DNA of 64,000 nt. Origin: Caulobacter zeae. GTDB lineage: Bacteria > Pseudomonadota > Alphaproteobacteria > Caulobacterales > Caulobacteraceae. The translations under genes were made by a program, and so were the position numbers. Below the pieces are notes generated by a model, which saw only the letters and a list, made by a program, of their open reading frames with translations, made no database searches and was not told the DNA's origin. This document shows positions 31,873-40,691 of this stretch, piece after piece. The stretch spans positions 62,001 through 126,000 of the forward strand of contig NZ_PJRS01000049.1 in assembly GCF_002858925.1 (NCBI RefSeq). Reading direction: 5' to 3'. Every line of letters begins with the position of its first letter. The first letter of the stretch is position 1.

Positions 31873-34023
31873 TCAATCCATCAGTTTGCGGGTCAGATAC
31901 GTATATTCGAGCGACACCCGGCGGGCGGTCTCGGCAAGGTTGGCGCTGGCGGCATGACCGCCGTCGACGTTCTCATAATACAGCACCGGATAGCCCAGGG
32001 CCTCGAGCCTGGCCGCCGCCTTGCGGGCGTGGGCCGGGTGGACGCGGTCGTCCTTGGTCGAGGTCTCGATGAACACCTCGGGATACTTCTGGCCGGCCTT
32101 GAGGTTCTGGTAGGGCGAGTACTTCTCGATCACCGCCAGGTCGGACGGGATCTGCGGATCGCCGTACTCGCCCATCCACGACGAGCCCGCGCCGATCTGG
32201 CTGTAGCGGACCATGTCGAACAGCGGCACCTGGATGACGATGGCGTTGTAGAGCTCCGGACGCTGGGTCAGGGCGACGCCCATCAGCAGGCCGCCGTTCG
32301 ACCCGCCCATGATCCCAAGCCGGCGCGGCGAGGTGATCTTGCGGGCGATCAGGTCCTCGGACACCGCGAAGAAGTCGTCATAGACCCGCTGGCGGTTGGC
32401 CTTCAGGCCCTGCTCGTGCCAGCTGGGACCAAACTCGCCGCCGCCGCGGATATTGGCCACCACATAGGCGCCGCCTCGCTCGAGCCACAGCTTGCCCATG
32501 GTGGGCGAATAGCCCGGCGTCATCGACGCCTGGAAGCCCCCGTAGGCGTAGAGCAGGGTCGGGGTCGAGCCGTCGTACCTGGTGTTCTTCGGGCGGACCA
32601 GGAAGTACGGGATCTTGGTCCCGTCCTTCGAGGTGGCCTCGAACTGCTCGACCACGTGGGTCGAGGCGTCGAACTTGGCTGGAGCGGCCTTGACCTGGTC
32701 GAGCTTGCCGGTGGCCGCGTCGGCCAGCCAGTAGGTCGTGGGGGTCAGGTAGCCGGTCACGCTGACGAAGATGCGGTCGTCCTTGTCGGACGCCGAACCC
32801 AGGCTGACCGTCGAGTTGGCCGGCAGGTCGAGCTTGGTGCGGCTCCAGGCGCCGTCCTTGACGTCGTAGGCATAGGCCGCGCCCTTGACGTTCTCGAACA
32901 GGGCCACGACCAGGCGGTCGCGGGTGGCGTTGACGCCCTGGACGGACTCGCGGGCCGTGGGGTGCAGGATCAGCTTGGCTTTCGCCTTGGCCGGATCGGC
33001 CTTCAGGGCGGCGAGGTCGAAGGCGGCCAGGTCGCCGGTCTTCAGGCCCTGCTCGGCCCAGTCCTGCTCGACGCTGAACACCAGCTGGCCCTTGACCAGG
33101 GCCTGGATCGACGACTTCAGCGGGAAGGGCAGCTTCACCGTCGTCTCGCCGACCACCAGGTGGGTCTCGGCGTTGAAGGTGTCGAGCGGGCGCAGCACGA
33201 ACACCGCCCGCACCACGCCGTCATGGTCGCGCAGGGCGTAAGGGCTCACGCCATAGCCGCCGTCGTCCTTGGCGCCGCGGTAGACCTCCTTGGCGGCCGA
33301 CAGGGGCTGACCGCGTTTGACCAGCTTGACCACGTAGGGATAGCCCGACGTCGTCACCTCGCCCGGGGTCCAGTCGGTGGCGACGATCAGGGTGTCCTTG
33401 TCGATCCAGTCGAACCGGTGCTTGCCCTCGGGCAGCTCGAAGCCGCCGGCGACGAACGTCTTGGTCTTGGTGTCGTACTCGCGCACGACCACGGCGTCCT
33501 TGCCGCCGTTCGACAGCGAGACCAGGCAATACCGGCTTTCCGGGGCCAGGCAGTCGGCGCCCTTCCAGACCCAGTTCTTGCCCTCGGCCTTGGCCAGGGC
33601 GTCGAGGTCGAGGATCGTCGACCAGGCCGGCTGCGCCGTGCGGTAGCTAGCCAGGGTGGTGGTGCGCCAGACGCCGCGCACGTGGTCGGCGTCCTGCCAG
33701 TAGTTCCGCAGGTCGTCCTCGGCGACGAACGACACGCCCGGGATGCGGTCCTTGGCGTTGACGATGGTCAGGGCCGCGTCGTGCAGGCCGGCGTAGCGCG
33801 CATCGCCCTGCAGGATCGGCAGGCTGCGGTCGTTCTGGGCCTTGGCCCAGTCGAGCGCGCGCTGGCCCTCTATCTCCTCCATCCAGATGTAGGGATCGTC
33901 CTTGCCCAGCTCGGTCAGCGGGGTGCGGGCGGCGGCAGCGGCGGGCGCGGTGTCGGGAGCGGCGTGGGCGGAAACGGTCATGAGGCTCGTGGCGGCGAAG
34001 AGGGCCAGGGTGAGCTTACGCAT
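31873..34023 (-). CDS. Prolyl oligopeptidase family serine peptidase (S9A), copy 1
   Basis: 716 aa, exported (MRKLTLALFAATSLMTVSAH, cleavage near AHAAP). A beta-propeller domain (about 75-430) covers a C-terminal alpha/beta hydrolase domain with VLLYAYGGFQASMTPGY-like entry, nucleophile GIMGGSNGGLLMG (Ser about 571), Asp in STKDDRVHPAHAR (about 655) and His in NVDGGHAASANLAE (about 685). It should cleave short proline-containing peptides. ATG at 34023 directly follows the stop codon of the paralogue (TAG-ATG), so the pair is translationally coupled. Confidence 0.92.
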   Translation of the reverse strand: MRKLTLALFAATSLMTVSAHAAPDTAPAAAAARTPLTELGKDDPYIWMEEIEGQRALDWAKAQNDRSLPILQGDARYAGLHDAALTIVNAKDRIPGVSFVAEDDLRNYWQDADHVRGVWRTTTLASYRTAQPAWSTILDLDALAKAEGKNWVWKGADCLAPESRYCLVSLSNGGKDAVVVREYDTKTKTFVAGGFELPEGKHRFDWIDKDTLIVATDWTPGEVTTSGYPYVVKLVKRGQPLSAAKEVYRGAKDDGGYGVSPYALRDHDGVVRAVFVLRPLDTFNAETHLVVGETTVKLPFPLKSSIQALVKGQLVFSVEQDWAEQGLKTGDLAAFDLAALKADPAKAKAKLILHPTARESVQGVNATRDRLVVALFENVKGAAYAYDVKDGAWSRTKLDLPANSTVSLGSASDKDDRIFVSVTGYLTPTTYWLADAATGKLDQVKAAPAKFDASTHVVEQFEATSKDGTKIPYFLVRPKNTRYDGSTPTLLYAYGGFQASMTPGYSPTMGKLWLERGGAYVVANIRGGGEFGPSWHEQGLKANRQRVYDDFFAVSEDLIARKITSPRRLGIMGGSNGGLLMGVALTQRPELYNAIVIQVPLFDMVRYSQIGAGSSWMGEYGDPQIPSDLAVIEKYSPYQNLKAGQKYPEVFIETSTKDDRVHPAHARKAAARLEALGYPVLYYENVDGGHAASANLAETARRVSLEYTYLTRKLMD

Positions 34024-36180
34024 CTAGTGATCCATCAGCTGGCGCGACAGGTAGGTGTAGTGCAGGGCCCAGCGCTTGGCGTTGGCCGCCGGGTCCGCCC
34101 CGTTGGCGTGACCGCCGTCGGTGTTCTCGTAGTACATGTAGGGCTGCCCAAGATCGGCCAGGCGGGCCGAGAACTTGCGGGCGTGACCGGGATGGACCCG
34201 GTCGTCCTTGGTCGAGGTGGTGATGTAGGCCAGCGGGTATTTCACCCCGGCCTTCAGGTTCTGGTACGGGCTGTACGCCTGGATCCAGGCGCGTTCTTCG
34301 GGCTTGTCCGGGTCGCCATACTCGCCGATCCACGACGCCCCGGCCGGCAGCTTGGTGTAGCGGATCATGTCCAGCAGCGGGCTTTCCACCACCACGGCGT
34401 TCCAGAGGTCGGGCCGCTGGGTCAAAGCAACGCCCATCAAGAGGCCGCCGTTGCTCCGGCCATACGCGCCCAGGTGACGCGGGCTGGTGACCTTGGTCGA
34501 GATCAGGTTCTCGGCCACGGCGAAGTAGTCGTCATAGGCCCGCTGGCGGTTGGCCTTCAGCGCCGCCTCGTGCCAGGCCGGACCGAACTCGCCGCCGCCC
34601 CGGATGTTGGCCACCGCGTAGGAACCGCCGCGCTCGAGCCACAGCTTGCCGATCAGCGGGTCGTAGACCGGCAGCTTCGACAGCTGGAAGCCGCCATAGG
34701 CGTGCAACAAGGTCGGGGCCGAGCCGTCGAGCTTGGCGCCCTTCTGGCTGACCAGGAAGTAGGGGACCTTGGTCCCATCCTTGGAGGTCGCTTCCTTCTG
34801 CTCGACTTGCAGCTTGGAGGCGTCGAAGCGCGCCGGCAGGGTCTTGACCGTCTCGGCGCCGGTCCTGGTCGCGTCGGCCAGCTTCAGCTGGGTCGGGGTG
34901 AAGAAACCCTCGACCGTGTAGAACACCTGGTCGCCACTGTCGGCCGTGGCGACGATCGAGACGGCGGCGTTGTCGAGGCCTGGCAGGCCCTGGCTGCGCC
35001 AGCCGAACTCGCCGTGGTCGCTGAAGCTGCGGATGCCGCCTTTGACGTTGTCGTAGACCACCGCCACGACGCGGTTGTCGGTCACCGCCACCTGATCGAT
35101 CGACTGGCGCGCGCCGGGCGCGAAGATCGTGCAGGGGTCGCAGTCGTTGCTGATGACGATGTCGTCCTTGGCTGCCGCCGGCTTGGGCAGCAGGGCCTTG
35201 GGGCTGACCGAAACCAGCGAGCCGGCCGGGAAGTTGCGGCCCAGCGACGGCATCGGTTCGTAGTTCCAGGGCTCCTCGACCGTCAGGATCAGATCGCCGC
35301 CGACCATGCCGCGGATAGACGAGCGCTCGGGGATCGGCAGCTGCGTCGCCTTGCCGGCGTCGTCGAGCAGGAAGGTCTTGGTGTGGAAGAAGTCGGTGGC
35401 GCGCTCGATCAGCACCACGCGATTGCCCTTGGCGTCGCGCAGCACGTGCGGGCGGGCGCTGACGTCGGCCTTCTCGCCGCGGAACACCTCGACGGCCTCG
35501 CTAAGCGACTGGCCGCGCTTGAGGGTCTTGACCACCATGCCGTAGCCGCTGTCGGTGGTCGTGCCCGCGCCCCAGTCGCGGGTCAGGATCAGGGTGTCGG
35601 CGTCCAGCCAGTCGATGGTCTGCTTGCTCTCGGGCAGGAAGAAGCCGTCCTTGACGAAGCTCTTCGCAGCCAGGTCGAACTCGCGCACCTCGACGGCGTC
35701 CTTGCCGCCGTTCGACAGGTTGATCAGGCACCGGTCATGGGTCTTGGGGCGGCAGTCGGCGCCCTTCCAGATCCAGTTCTTGCCTTCCGCCTTGGCCAGG
35801 GCGTCCAGGTCGATCACCGTCTCCCACTTGGGATCGGCCGAGCGGTAGCTCTCCAGGCTGGTGCGCCGCCAGACGCCGCGCACGTGGTCGGCGTCCTGCC
35901 AGAAATTGAACACGCTGGTCCCGATGAAGGTCGGGGCGGCGATGCGGTCCTTGGCGGCCAGCACCTTCAGGGCCGCATCGTGCAGGCCCTGGTAGCGCTT
36001 GTCGCCGGTCAGGACGGGCAGGGTCTTGGCGTTCTCGGCCTTGACCCAGTCCAGCGAAGACGGCGTCTCGACGCCTTCCAGCGCCAGGTGAGGGTCGGCG
36101 GCCTCCTGGCCGCGGGCGGGGCCGGCGGCGAGGAGGGCAAGCGCCAGGGCGGCGGGGGAAACGGAGCGGAGCGTCAGCAT
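34024..36180 (-). CDS. Prolyl oligopeptidase family serine peptidase (S9A), copy 2
   Basis: 718 aa from ATG 36180 (an upstream ATG at 36201 would add seven residues). Signal peptide LTLRSVSPAALALALLAAG, cleavage near ARGQE. Architecture as in the neighbour: propeller then hydrolase, with Ser in GAYGRSNGGLLMG (about 571), Asp in STKDDRVHPGHAR and His in NTDGGHANGADPAAN. Differences: GRSNGG instead of GGSNGG, and an extra propeller loop with a CxxC motif (SNDCDPCTIFAPG). The two proteins align along their whole length, so this is a tandem duplication that has diverged, probably in peptide preference. It is first in the two-gene operon. Confidence 0.92.
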   Translation of the reverse strand: MLTLRSVSPAALALALLAAGPARGQEAADPHLALEGVETPSSLDWVKAENAKTLPVLTGDKRYQGLHDAALKVLAAKDRIAAPTFIGTSVFNFWQDADHVRGVWRRTSLESYRSADPKWETVIDLDALAKAEGKNWIWKGADCRPKTHDRCLINLSNGGKDAVEVREFDLAAKSFVKDGFFLPESKQTIDWLDADTLILTRDWGAGTTTDSGYGMVVKTLKRGQSLSEAVEVFRGEKADVSARPHVLRDAKGNRVVLIERATDFFHTKTFLLDDAGKATQLPIPERSSIRGMVGGDLILTVEEPWNYEPMPSLGRNFPAGSLVSVSPKALLPKPAAAKDDIVISNDCDPCTIFAPGARQSIDQVAVTDNRVVAVVYDNVKGGIRSFSDHGEFGWRSQGLPGLDNAAVSIVATADSGDQVFYTVEGFFTPTQLKLADATRTGAETVKTLPARFDASKLQVEQKEATSKDGTKVPYFLVSQKGAKLDGSAPTLLHAYGGFQLSKLPVYDPLIGKLWLERGGSYAVANIRGGGEFGPAWHEAALKANRQRAYDDYFAVAENLISTKVTSPRHLGAYGRSNGGLLMGVALTQRPDLWNAVVVESPLLDMIRYTKLPAGASWIGEYGDPDKPEERAWIQAYSPYQNLKAGVKYPLAYITTSTKDDRVHPGHARKFSARLADLGQPYMYYENTDGGHANGADPAANAKRWALHYTYLSRQLMDH

Positions 36181-36241
36181 GGCGGGGGACGTTAATGCCA
36201 TTCCGCGCGCTGACTAGGCCATTTTTGACCTCGGGATAGAG

Positions 36242-37033
36242 TTACGGGGCTCCGTCGTCGGGAATGCACAGCAGCCGGCCGCAGGCCTTGCAGTGCACCG
36301 CGTCCGGGTCGTGCTTGCGCAGGCCGCAGTCGGGGCAGGGGAAGGTCACCTTGTGCGGCCGCAGGATCGACTGGATCAGGCCGATGAACAGCGACACCCC
36401 GCCGATCATCACCGCCATCGACAGGAGCTTGCCCCAGACGCCCGGCAGGGTGACGTCGCCGTAGCCCGTGGTCGTCAGGCTGGTGACGGTGAAGTAGAGC
36501 GCGTCGACATAGCCGGCGATCCCCTCGTGCCGGCCCGCGAAGCTGGAATAGACGAAGCCCGTCACCACGAAGACGAAGGTCAGCAGCGACGAGGCCGCGC
36601 GGGTGATGTCCTCGATGCGGGTGTCGTCGTAGCGCCGCGCCACGGTGCGCCAGAAGAACTCGCTGTGCACCAGGGTCCACAGCCGCACCACCCGAAGGAA
36701 GCCGAAGTTGAACAGCCAGGCGGGGAACATCAGCGTGGCCAGCACGAAGAGGTCGATCCAGGTGATCGGCTTCTTCAGCCAGGACTTGATGTCGCCGTGG
36801 GCGATGGCGCGGGCCACGAGATCCGCGGCCAGGAACGTCGCCACCCCGTAGTCCAGCAGGTAGAAGGTCACCCCGTGGTGGTGCATCAGCGGCGCGGCGA
36901 TGAAGAAGGCGATGATGATCAGGTCGATCAGGATCACCGCATAGCGGAACCGCACCGCCGTCGGCGAGGCGCCGTGATAGAGCGCCCTCAAGCGGGCCCG
37001 CAGGCGAAGATCCGCCGGTTCGCGCTCAGCCAT
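36242..37033 (-). CDS. Six-helix potassium channel with C-terminal zinc ribbon
   Basis: 263 aa. Voltage-gated-type ion channel layout: helices near residues 30-50, 57-77, 90-108, 113-125, 147-167 and 200-222, with pore and selectivity filter TSLTTTGYGDVTLPG near 179-193, the potassium signature. The S4-like helix is only weakly charged (FLRVVRLWTLVHSEFFWR). After the last helix come CPDCGLRKHDPDAVHCKACG (about 231-250): two CxxC knuckles forming a zinc ribbon, unusual for a channel tail. Its first eight bases overlap the end of the upstream unknown gene, so both are translated together. Confidence 0.87.
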   Translation of the reverse strand: MAEREPADLRLRARLRALYHGASPTAVRFRYAVILIDLIIIAFFIAAPLMHHHGVTFYLLDYGVATFLAADLVARAIAHGDIKSWLKKPITWIDLFVLATLMFPAWLFNFGFLRVVRLWTLVHSEFFWRTVARRYDDTRIEDITRAASSLLTFVFVVTGFVYSSFAGRHEGIAGYVDALYFTVTSLTTTGYGDVTLPGVWGKLLSMAVMIGGVSLFIGLIQSILRPHKVTFPCPDCGLRKHDPDAVHCKACGRLLCIPDDGAP

Positions 37034-37625
37034 TGTCGGCGACCAGGCGCAACGGCGCGCGCTTGGCTTCCACCGGCGCGGGCGGGGAACCGCCGACCAG
37101 GGCCAGCGCCGTCTCGTAGCCGCCGCCGAAATCGACCCGCGTCATGGTGTCGAGCTGGCGCGCCGTCGGTTCGAGCTCCCAGACGGCGCCCGGGTCGATG
37201 TCCTGCATCCACACCACCCCGCCTTCGACGCTGATGATCGCGCCGATATAGCAGACGTTCGGCTTGTCGATCTCGGCATGGACCGTGACCACCGGGAACA
37301 GTCGCCCGGCGGTGGCCAGGATGTCGCCGATGCTGTTGAGCGCCACCGCCGGCGTCTCGGGCTGGATCTCGCCGCGCTTTTCGAGGGCCGCCTCGATGAA
37401 CTCGGGATAGGGCGCGGGCCGCAGGTTCTTGACGTCGGCCAGTCGGTAGCAGCCGAAGCCGTTGAAGTGGATGTGGTCGCTGATCTCGCAGAGCATCAGG
37501 AACTCGGGCCCGATGCCGACCACGTAGCCGTTGACCCAGCCGTCCTCGAAACGCCGGTGAAAGCGCATGAGCCGGCGCTCTTGCATGGCGCGGGTTAGTT
37601 CCTCGCGAACATCCTTGGCCGTCAT
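37026..37625 (-). CDS. Hypothetical protein with two similar beta-barrel-like halves
   Basis: 199 aa, cytoplasmic, no signal. The first half (FEDGWVNGYVVGIGPEFLML, then HFNGFGCYRLADVKNLRP, about 26-70) and second half (NVCYIGAIISVEGGVVWMQD, then ARQLDTMTRVDFGGGYETAL, about 120-175) share a strand pattern of a small SH3/Sm-like barrel repeated twice; this is my inference, and no family is recognised. It overlaps the potassium channel start by eight bases (37026-37033), so the two are coupled and it may regulate or accompany the channel. It is divergent from dapF. Confidence 0.65.
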   Translation of the reverse strand: MTAKDVREELTRAMQERRLMRFHRRFEDGWVNGYVVGIGPEFLMLCEISDHIHFNGFGCYRLADVKNLRPAPYPEFIEAALEKRGEIQPETPAVALNSIGDILATAGRLFPVVTVHAEIDKPNVCYIGAIISVEGGVVWMQDIDPGAVWELEPTARQLDTMTRVDFGGGYETALALVGGSPPAPVEAKRAPLRLVADNG

Positions 37626-37684
37626 CTCACTGCGTCGTCCCGCTGCGGTGCATTTTGCGTCGCTTTCGACTATATAGCCCGGCC

Positions 37685-38539
37685 ATGAGCCGCACCTTCC
37701 TGAAGATGAACGGGCTCGGCAACGACTTCGTCGTCATCGAGACCCTCACCCAGCCGTTCGAACCCTCCGCCGAGGAGATCCGCGCGATCGCCAAACGCGG
37801 CCAGGGCGGGATCGGCTGCGACCAGGTGGTGGCCATCGATCCGCCCAAGGCGCAAGGCGCCTCGGCCTATGTGCGCTTCTGGAACGCCGACGGCGAGGAA
37901 GCCGGGGCCTGCGGCAACGGCACCCGCTGCGTGGCCTGGCTCCTGATGCAGTCGGGCGGCAAGAACGAGGTGGCCTTCGACACCGTGGCCGGACGCCTGT
38001 CGGGCGTCATGGCCGGCGACAAGCGCGTCACGGTCGATATGGGGCCGCCGCGCCTGTCGTGGGAACAGATCCCGCTGGCCGAAGAGATGGACACCGCCCG
38101 GGTGGAGCTACAGGTCGGCCCGATCGACGCCCCGTGGGTGCACACACCGGTCTGCGTCTCGATGGGCAATCCGCACGTGGTGTTCTTCGTCGACGCCCCG
38201 GTGAGCGACGAGTTCGCCGAAAAGACCGGCAGCCTGGTCGAGCACCACCCGCTGTTTCCGGAAGGCGTCAATGTCGGCTTCGCCCACGTCGTCTCGCGCG
38301 ACCACATCAAGCTGAAGGTCTGGGAGCGGGGCGCCGGCCTGACCGCCGCCTGCGGCACCGGCGCCTGCGCCGCCCAGGTCGCCGCCGTGCGTCGCGGCCT
38401 GACCGACCGCACCGCCACCGTCGAGTTCGAGAGCGGCCCGCTGGTCATCGAATGGCGCGAGGCCGACGGCCACGTGATCATGACCGGCCCGGTGGCCCTG
38501 GAGTTCACCGGCAAGCTGCCCGAGACCGTCAGCGCATGA
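37685..38539 (+). CDS. dapF: Diaminopimelate epimerase
   Basis: 284 aa enzyme that converts LL- to meso-diaminopimelate for lysine and peptidoglycan. The signature FLKMNGLGNDFVVIET (about 5-20) and the two catalytic cysteines, EAGACGNGTRCVAW (Cys about 76) and GLTAACGTGACAAQ (Cys about 222), are present, and NPHVVFFVD lies between the domains. ATG at 37685 is the only start giving the normal length. The stop TGA overlaps the next start (ATGA at 38536-38539), opening a chain of four overlapping genes. Confidence 0.97.
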   Translation: MSRTFLKMNGLGNDFVVIETLTQPFEPSAEEIRAIAKRGQGGIGCDQVVAIDPPKAQGASAYVRFWNADGEEAGACGNGTRCVAWLLMQSGGKNEVAFDTVAGRLSGVMAGDKRVTVDMGPPRLSWEQIPLAEEMDTARVELQVGPIDAPWVHTPVCVSMGNPHVVFFVDAPVSDEFAEKTGSLVEHHPLFPEGVNVGFAHVVSRDHIKLKVWERGAGLTAACGTGACAAQVAAVRRGLTDRTATVEFESGPLVIEWREADGHVIMTGPVALEFTGKLPETVSA

Positions 38540-39363
38540 GCGAGCTGCACCCCGCCCTCGCGCCCGGCAAAACCGCCGTCGTCACCGGCGCGGCCGACGG
38601 CATCGGCCTGGCCGCCGCCAAGGCCTTCGTCGAACTGGGCCTCAACGTCGTCATGGCCGACGTCACCGGCCGCAAGCTTAAAGCAGAGGCCGAGGCCATC
38701 GGCGCCCTGGCCGTGCCCACCGACGTGGCCGACCGCGCCGCCGTCGAGGCCTTGCGCGACGTCGCGATCAAGCGCTTCGGCACCGTCGACGTGCTGATGA
38801 ACAACGCCGGCGTGGGCGGCGGCGGCGACGCCTTCTCGGGCGACGACGCCTGGAAGCGCATCCTGGACGTCAACCTGTGGGGCGTGATCAACGGCGTCCA
38901 GGTGTTCGGCGAGGAGATGGCCGAGAGCGGCCATCCGGGCCTGATCATCAACACCGGCTCCAAGCAGGGCATCACCCAGCCGCCGGGCGACACGGCCTAC
39001 AACGTTTCCAAGTCGGCGGTGAAGGCGCTCACCGAGGGCCTGGCCCACACCCTGCGCGAGATCGTCGACTGCCAGGTCAGCGCCCACCTGCTGATCCCCG
39101 GCTATACCTTCACCGGCATGACCAAGCGCGGCCCGGGCGGCAAGCCCGACGCGGCCTGGACAGCTGAGCAAGTCGTCCACTTCATGCTGGCCCGCATCGC
39201 CGCCGGCGACTTCTACATCCTGTGCCCGGACAACGACGTGCCGCGCGCCCTGGACGAAAAGCGCATGGCCTGGGCCATGGGCGACGTCATCGAGAACCGC
39301 CCGGCCCTGTCGCGCTGGCACGACGACTGGAAGGACGCCTTCGCGGCGTTCATGGCGTCATGA
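38536..39363 (+). CDS. Short-chain dehydrogenase/reductase (SDR)
   Basis: 275 aa. Rossmann cofactor motif VVTGAADGIGLAAAKA (about 16-31), NNAG near 87-90 (LMNNAGVGGGG), and the catalytic triad in NTGSKQGITQPP (Ser about 141) and TAYNVSKSAVKAL (Tyr about 154, Lys about 158). An NAD(P)-dependent oxidoreductase; the substrate cannot be read from the sequence. It is joined to dapF and mtaB by four-base ATGA overlaps. dapF and mtaB are often direct neighbours in alphaproteobacteria, so this gene is wedged in, yet perfectly coupled. Confidence 0.9.
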   Translation: MSELHPALAPGKTAVVTGAADGIGLAAAKAFVELGLNVVMADVTGRKLKAEAEAIGALAVPTDVADRAAVEALRDVAIKRFGTVDVLMNNAGVGGGGDAFSGDDAWKRILDVNLWGVINGVQVFGEEMAESGHPGLIINTGSKQGITQPPGDTAYNVSKSAVKALTEGLAHTLREIVDCQVSAHLLIPGYTFTGMTKRGPGGKPDAAWTAEQVVHFMLARIAAGDFYILCPDNDVPRALDEKRMAWAMGDVIENRPALSRWHDDWKDAFAAFMAS

Positions 39364-40691
39364 GCGTCTACACCGTCATCAAGGCCCAGCCGAAGCCCAA
39401 GCCCGAGGTTGGCGAGGAAGGCGGTCCGGCCGTGACCATGCCCGGCGCCAACGGCGTCGACGTCGTCACCTTCGGCTGCCGCCTGAACGCCTACGAGAGC
39501 GAGGCCATGCGCGCCCGCGCCGCTGCAGACGGCCTGTCTGACGCCGTGGTGTTCAACACCTGCGCGGTGACCAACGAGGCCGTGCGCCAGGCGCGCCAGG
39601 CGATCCGCAAGGCCCGCCGCGAGCGCCCGGACGCGCGGATCATCGTCACCGGCTGCGCCGCCCAGATCGATCCGGCCGCCTTCGCCGCCATGCCGGAAGT
39701 CGACCTGGTGCTCGGCAACGCCGAAAAGGCCGCCCCCGGCGCCCTGGTCGAGACCACAACCCGCGTGCGGGTCAACGACATCATGTCGGTCAAGGAGACC
39801 GCCGGTCACCTGATCGATGGCCTGAAGGACCGCGCCCGCGCCTATGTCGAGGTGCAGAACGGCTGCGATCACCGCTGCACCTTCTGCATCATCCCCTATG
39901 GCCGCGGGAACTCGCGCTCGGCCCCGGCCGGCGAGGTGGTCGAGCAGGTCCGCAAGCTGGCCGCCGAGGGCTATCGCGAGGTCGTGCTGACCGGCGTCGA
40001 CGTCACCTCGTGGGGCGCCGACCTGCCGGGCGAGCCGACCCTGGGCCAGCTGGTGGGCCGCATCCTGCGCATGGTCCCCGACCTGCCGCGCCTGCGCCTG
40101 TCGTCGATCGACGCCGCCGAGATCGATCCGGATCTTCTGAAGCTGTTCGCCGAAGAACCGCGGCTGATGCCGTACCTGCACCTGTCCTTGCAGGCAGGCG
40201 ATGATTTGATCCTCAAGCGCATGAAGCGCCGGCACAATCGCACCGACGCCCTGAACCTGGTGGCCAGCGTGCGGGCCGTGCGGCCGGACGTGGCCTTCGG
40301 CGCCGACCTGATCGCCGGCTTCCCGACCGAGAGCGAGGAGGCCTTCGAGAACACCGTGCGCCTCGTCGAGGAGGCTGGCCTGGCCTTCCTTCACGTCTTC
40401 CCCTACAGCGCCCGCCCCGGCACGCCGGCCGCGCGGATGCCGCCGGTGAAGGGCCCGGTGATCAAGGACCGCGCTAAGCGCCTGCGCGAAGCCGGCCAGC
40501 GCGGCCTGGAACGCCACCTGGCCGCCCAGGTCGGCCGCGTGCTGCCGGGCCTGGTCGAGCGCGACGGCCTGGCGCGCGCCGAAGACTTCACCGAGATCGC
40601 CTTCACCGGCGAAGCGCCGGCCGGCGAGATCGTGGCCTTCCGCGTCACCGGCCATGACGGCGCCCGCGTGATCGCCGAGCGGGCCGCTTGA
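39360..40691 (+). CDS. mtaB: tRNA t6A37 methylthiotransferase MtaB
   Basis: 443 aa radical SAM enzyme adding a methylthio group to t6A37 of ANN-decoding tRNAs. The N-terminal cluster cysteines are in VTFGCRLNAYESEAM (about 37-51), FNTCAVTNEA and VTGCAAQ; the radical SAM cluster is CDHRCTFCIIPYGRG (about 169-183). A TRAM-like C-terminal domain follows (about 385-440). MtaB rather than MiaB or RimO because of the FGCRLN and GCAAQIDP pattern. Overlaps the SDR by four bases upstream and the next gene by four downstream (TTGA). Confidence 0.94.
   Translation: MSVYTVIKAQPKPKPEVGEEGGPAVTMPGANGVDVVTFGCRLNAYESEAMRARAAADGLSDAVVFNTCAVTNEAVRQARQAIRKARRERPDARIIVTGCAAQIDPAAFAAMPEVDLVLGNAEKAAPGALVETTTRVRVNDIMSVKETAGHLIDGLKDRARAYVEVQNGCDHRCTFCIIPYGRGNSRSAPAGEVVEQVRKLAAEGYREVVLTGVDVTSWGADLPGEPTLGQLVGRILRMVPDLPRLRLSSIDAAEIDPDLLKLFAEEPRLMPYLHLSLQAGDDLILKRMKRRHNRTDALNLVASVRAVRPDVAFGADLIAGFPTESEEAFENTVRLVEEAGLAFLHVFPYSARPGTPAARMPPVKGPVIKDRAKRLREAGQRGLERHLAAQVGRVLPGLVERDGLARAEDFTEIAFTGEAPAGEIVAFRVTGHDGARVIAERAA

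Noticed and set aside
31954-36195. Very long open frame on the plus strand covering both prolyl oligopeptidase genes
   Set aside because: It is antisense to two genes with intact catalytic motifs and signal peptides. Its composition (Leu, Gly, Ala, Val, Gln, His and Arg repeated) is the usual shadow of GC-rich coding DNA on the other strand.
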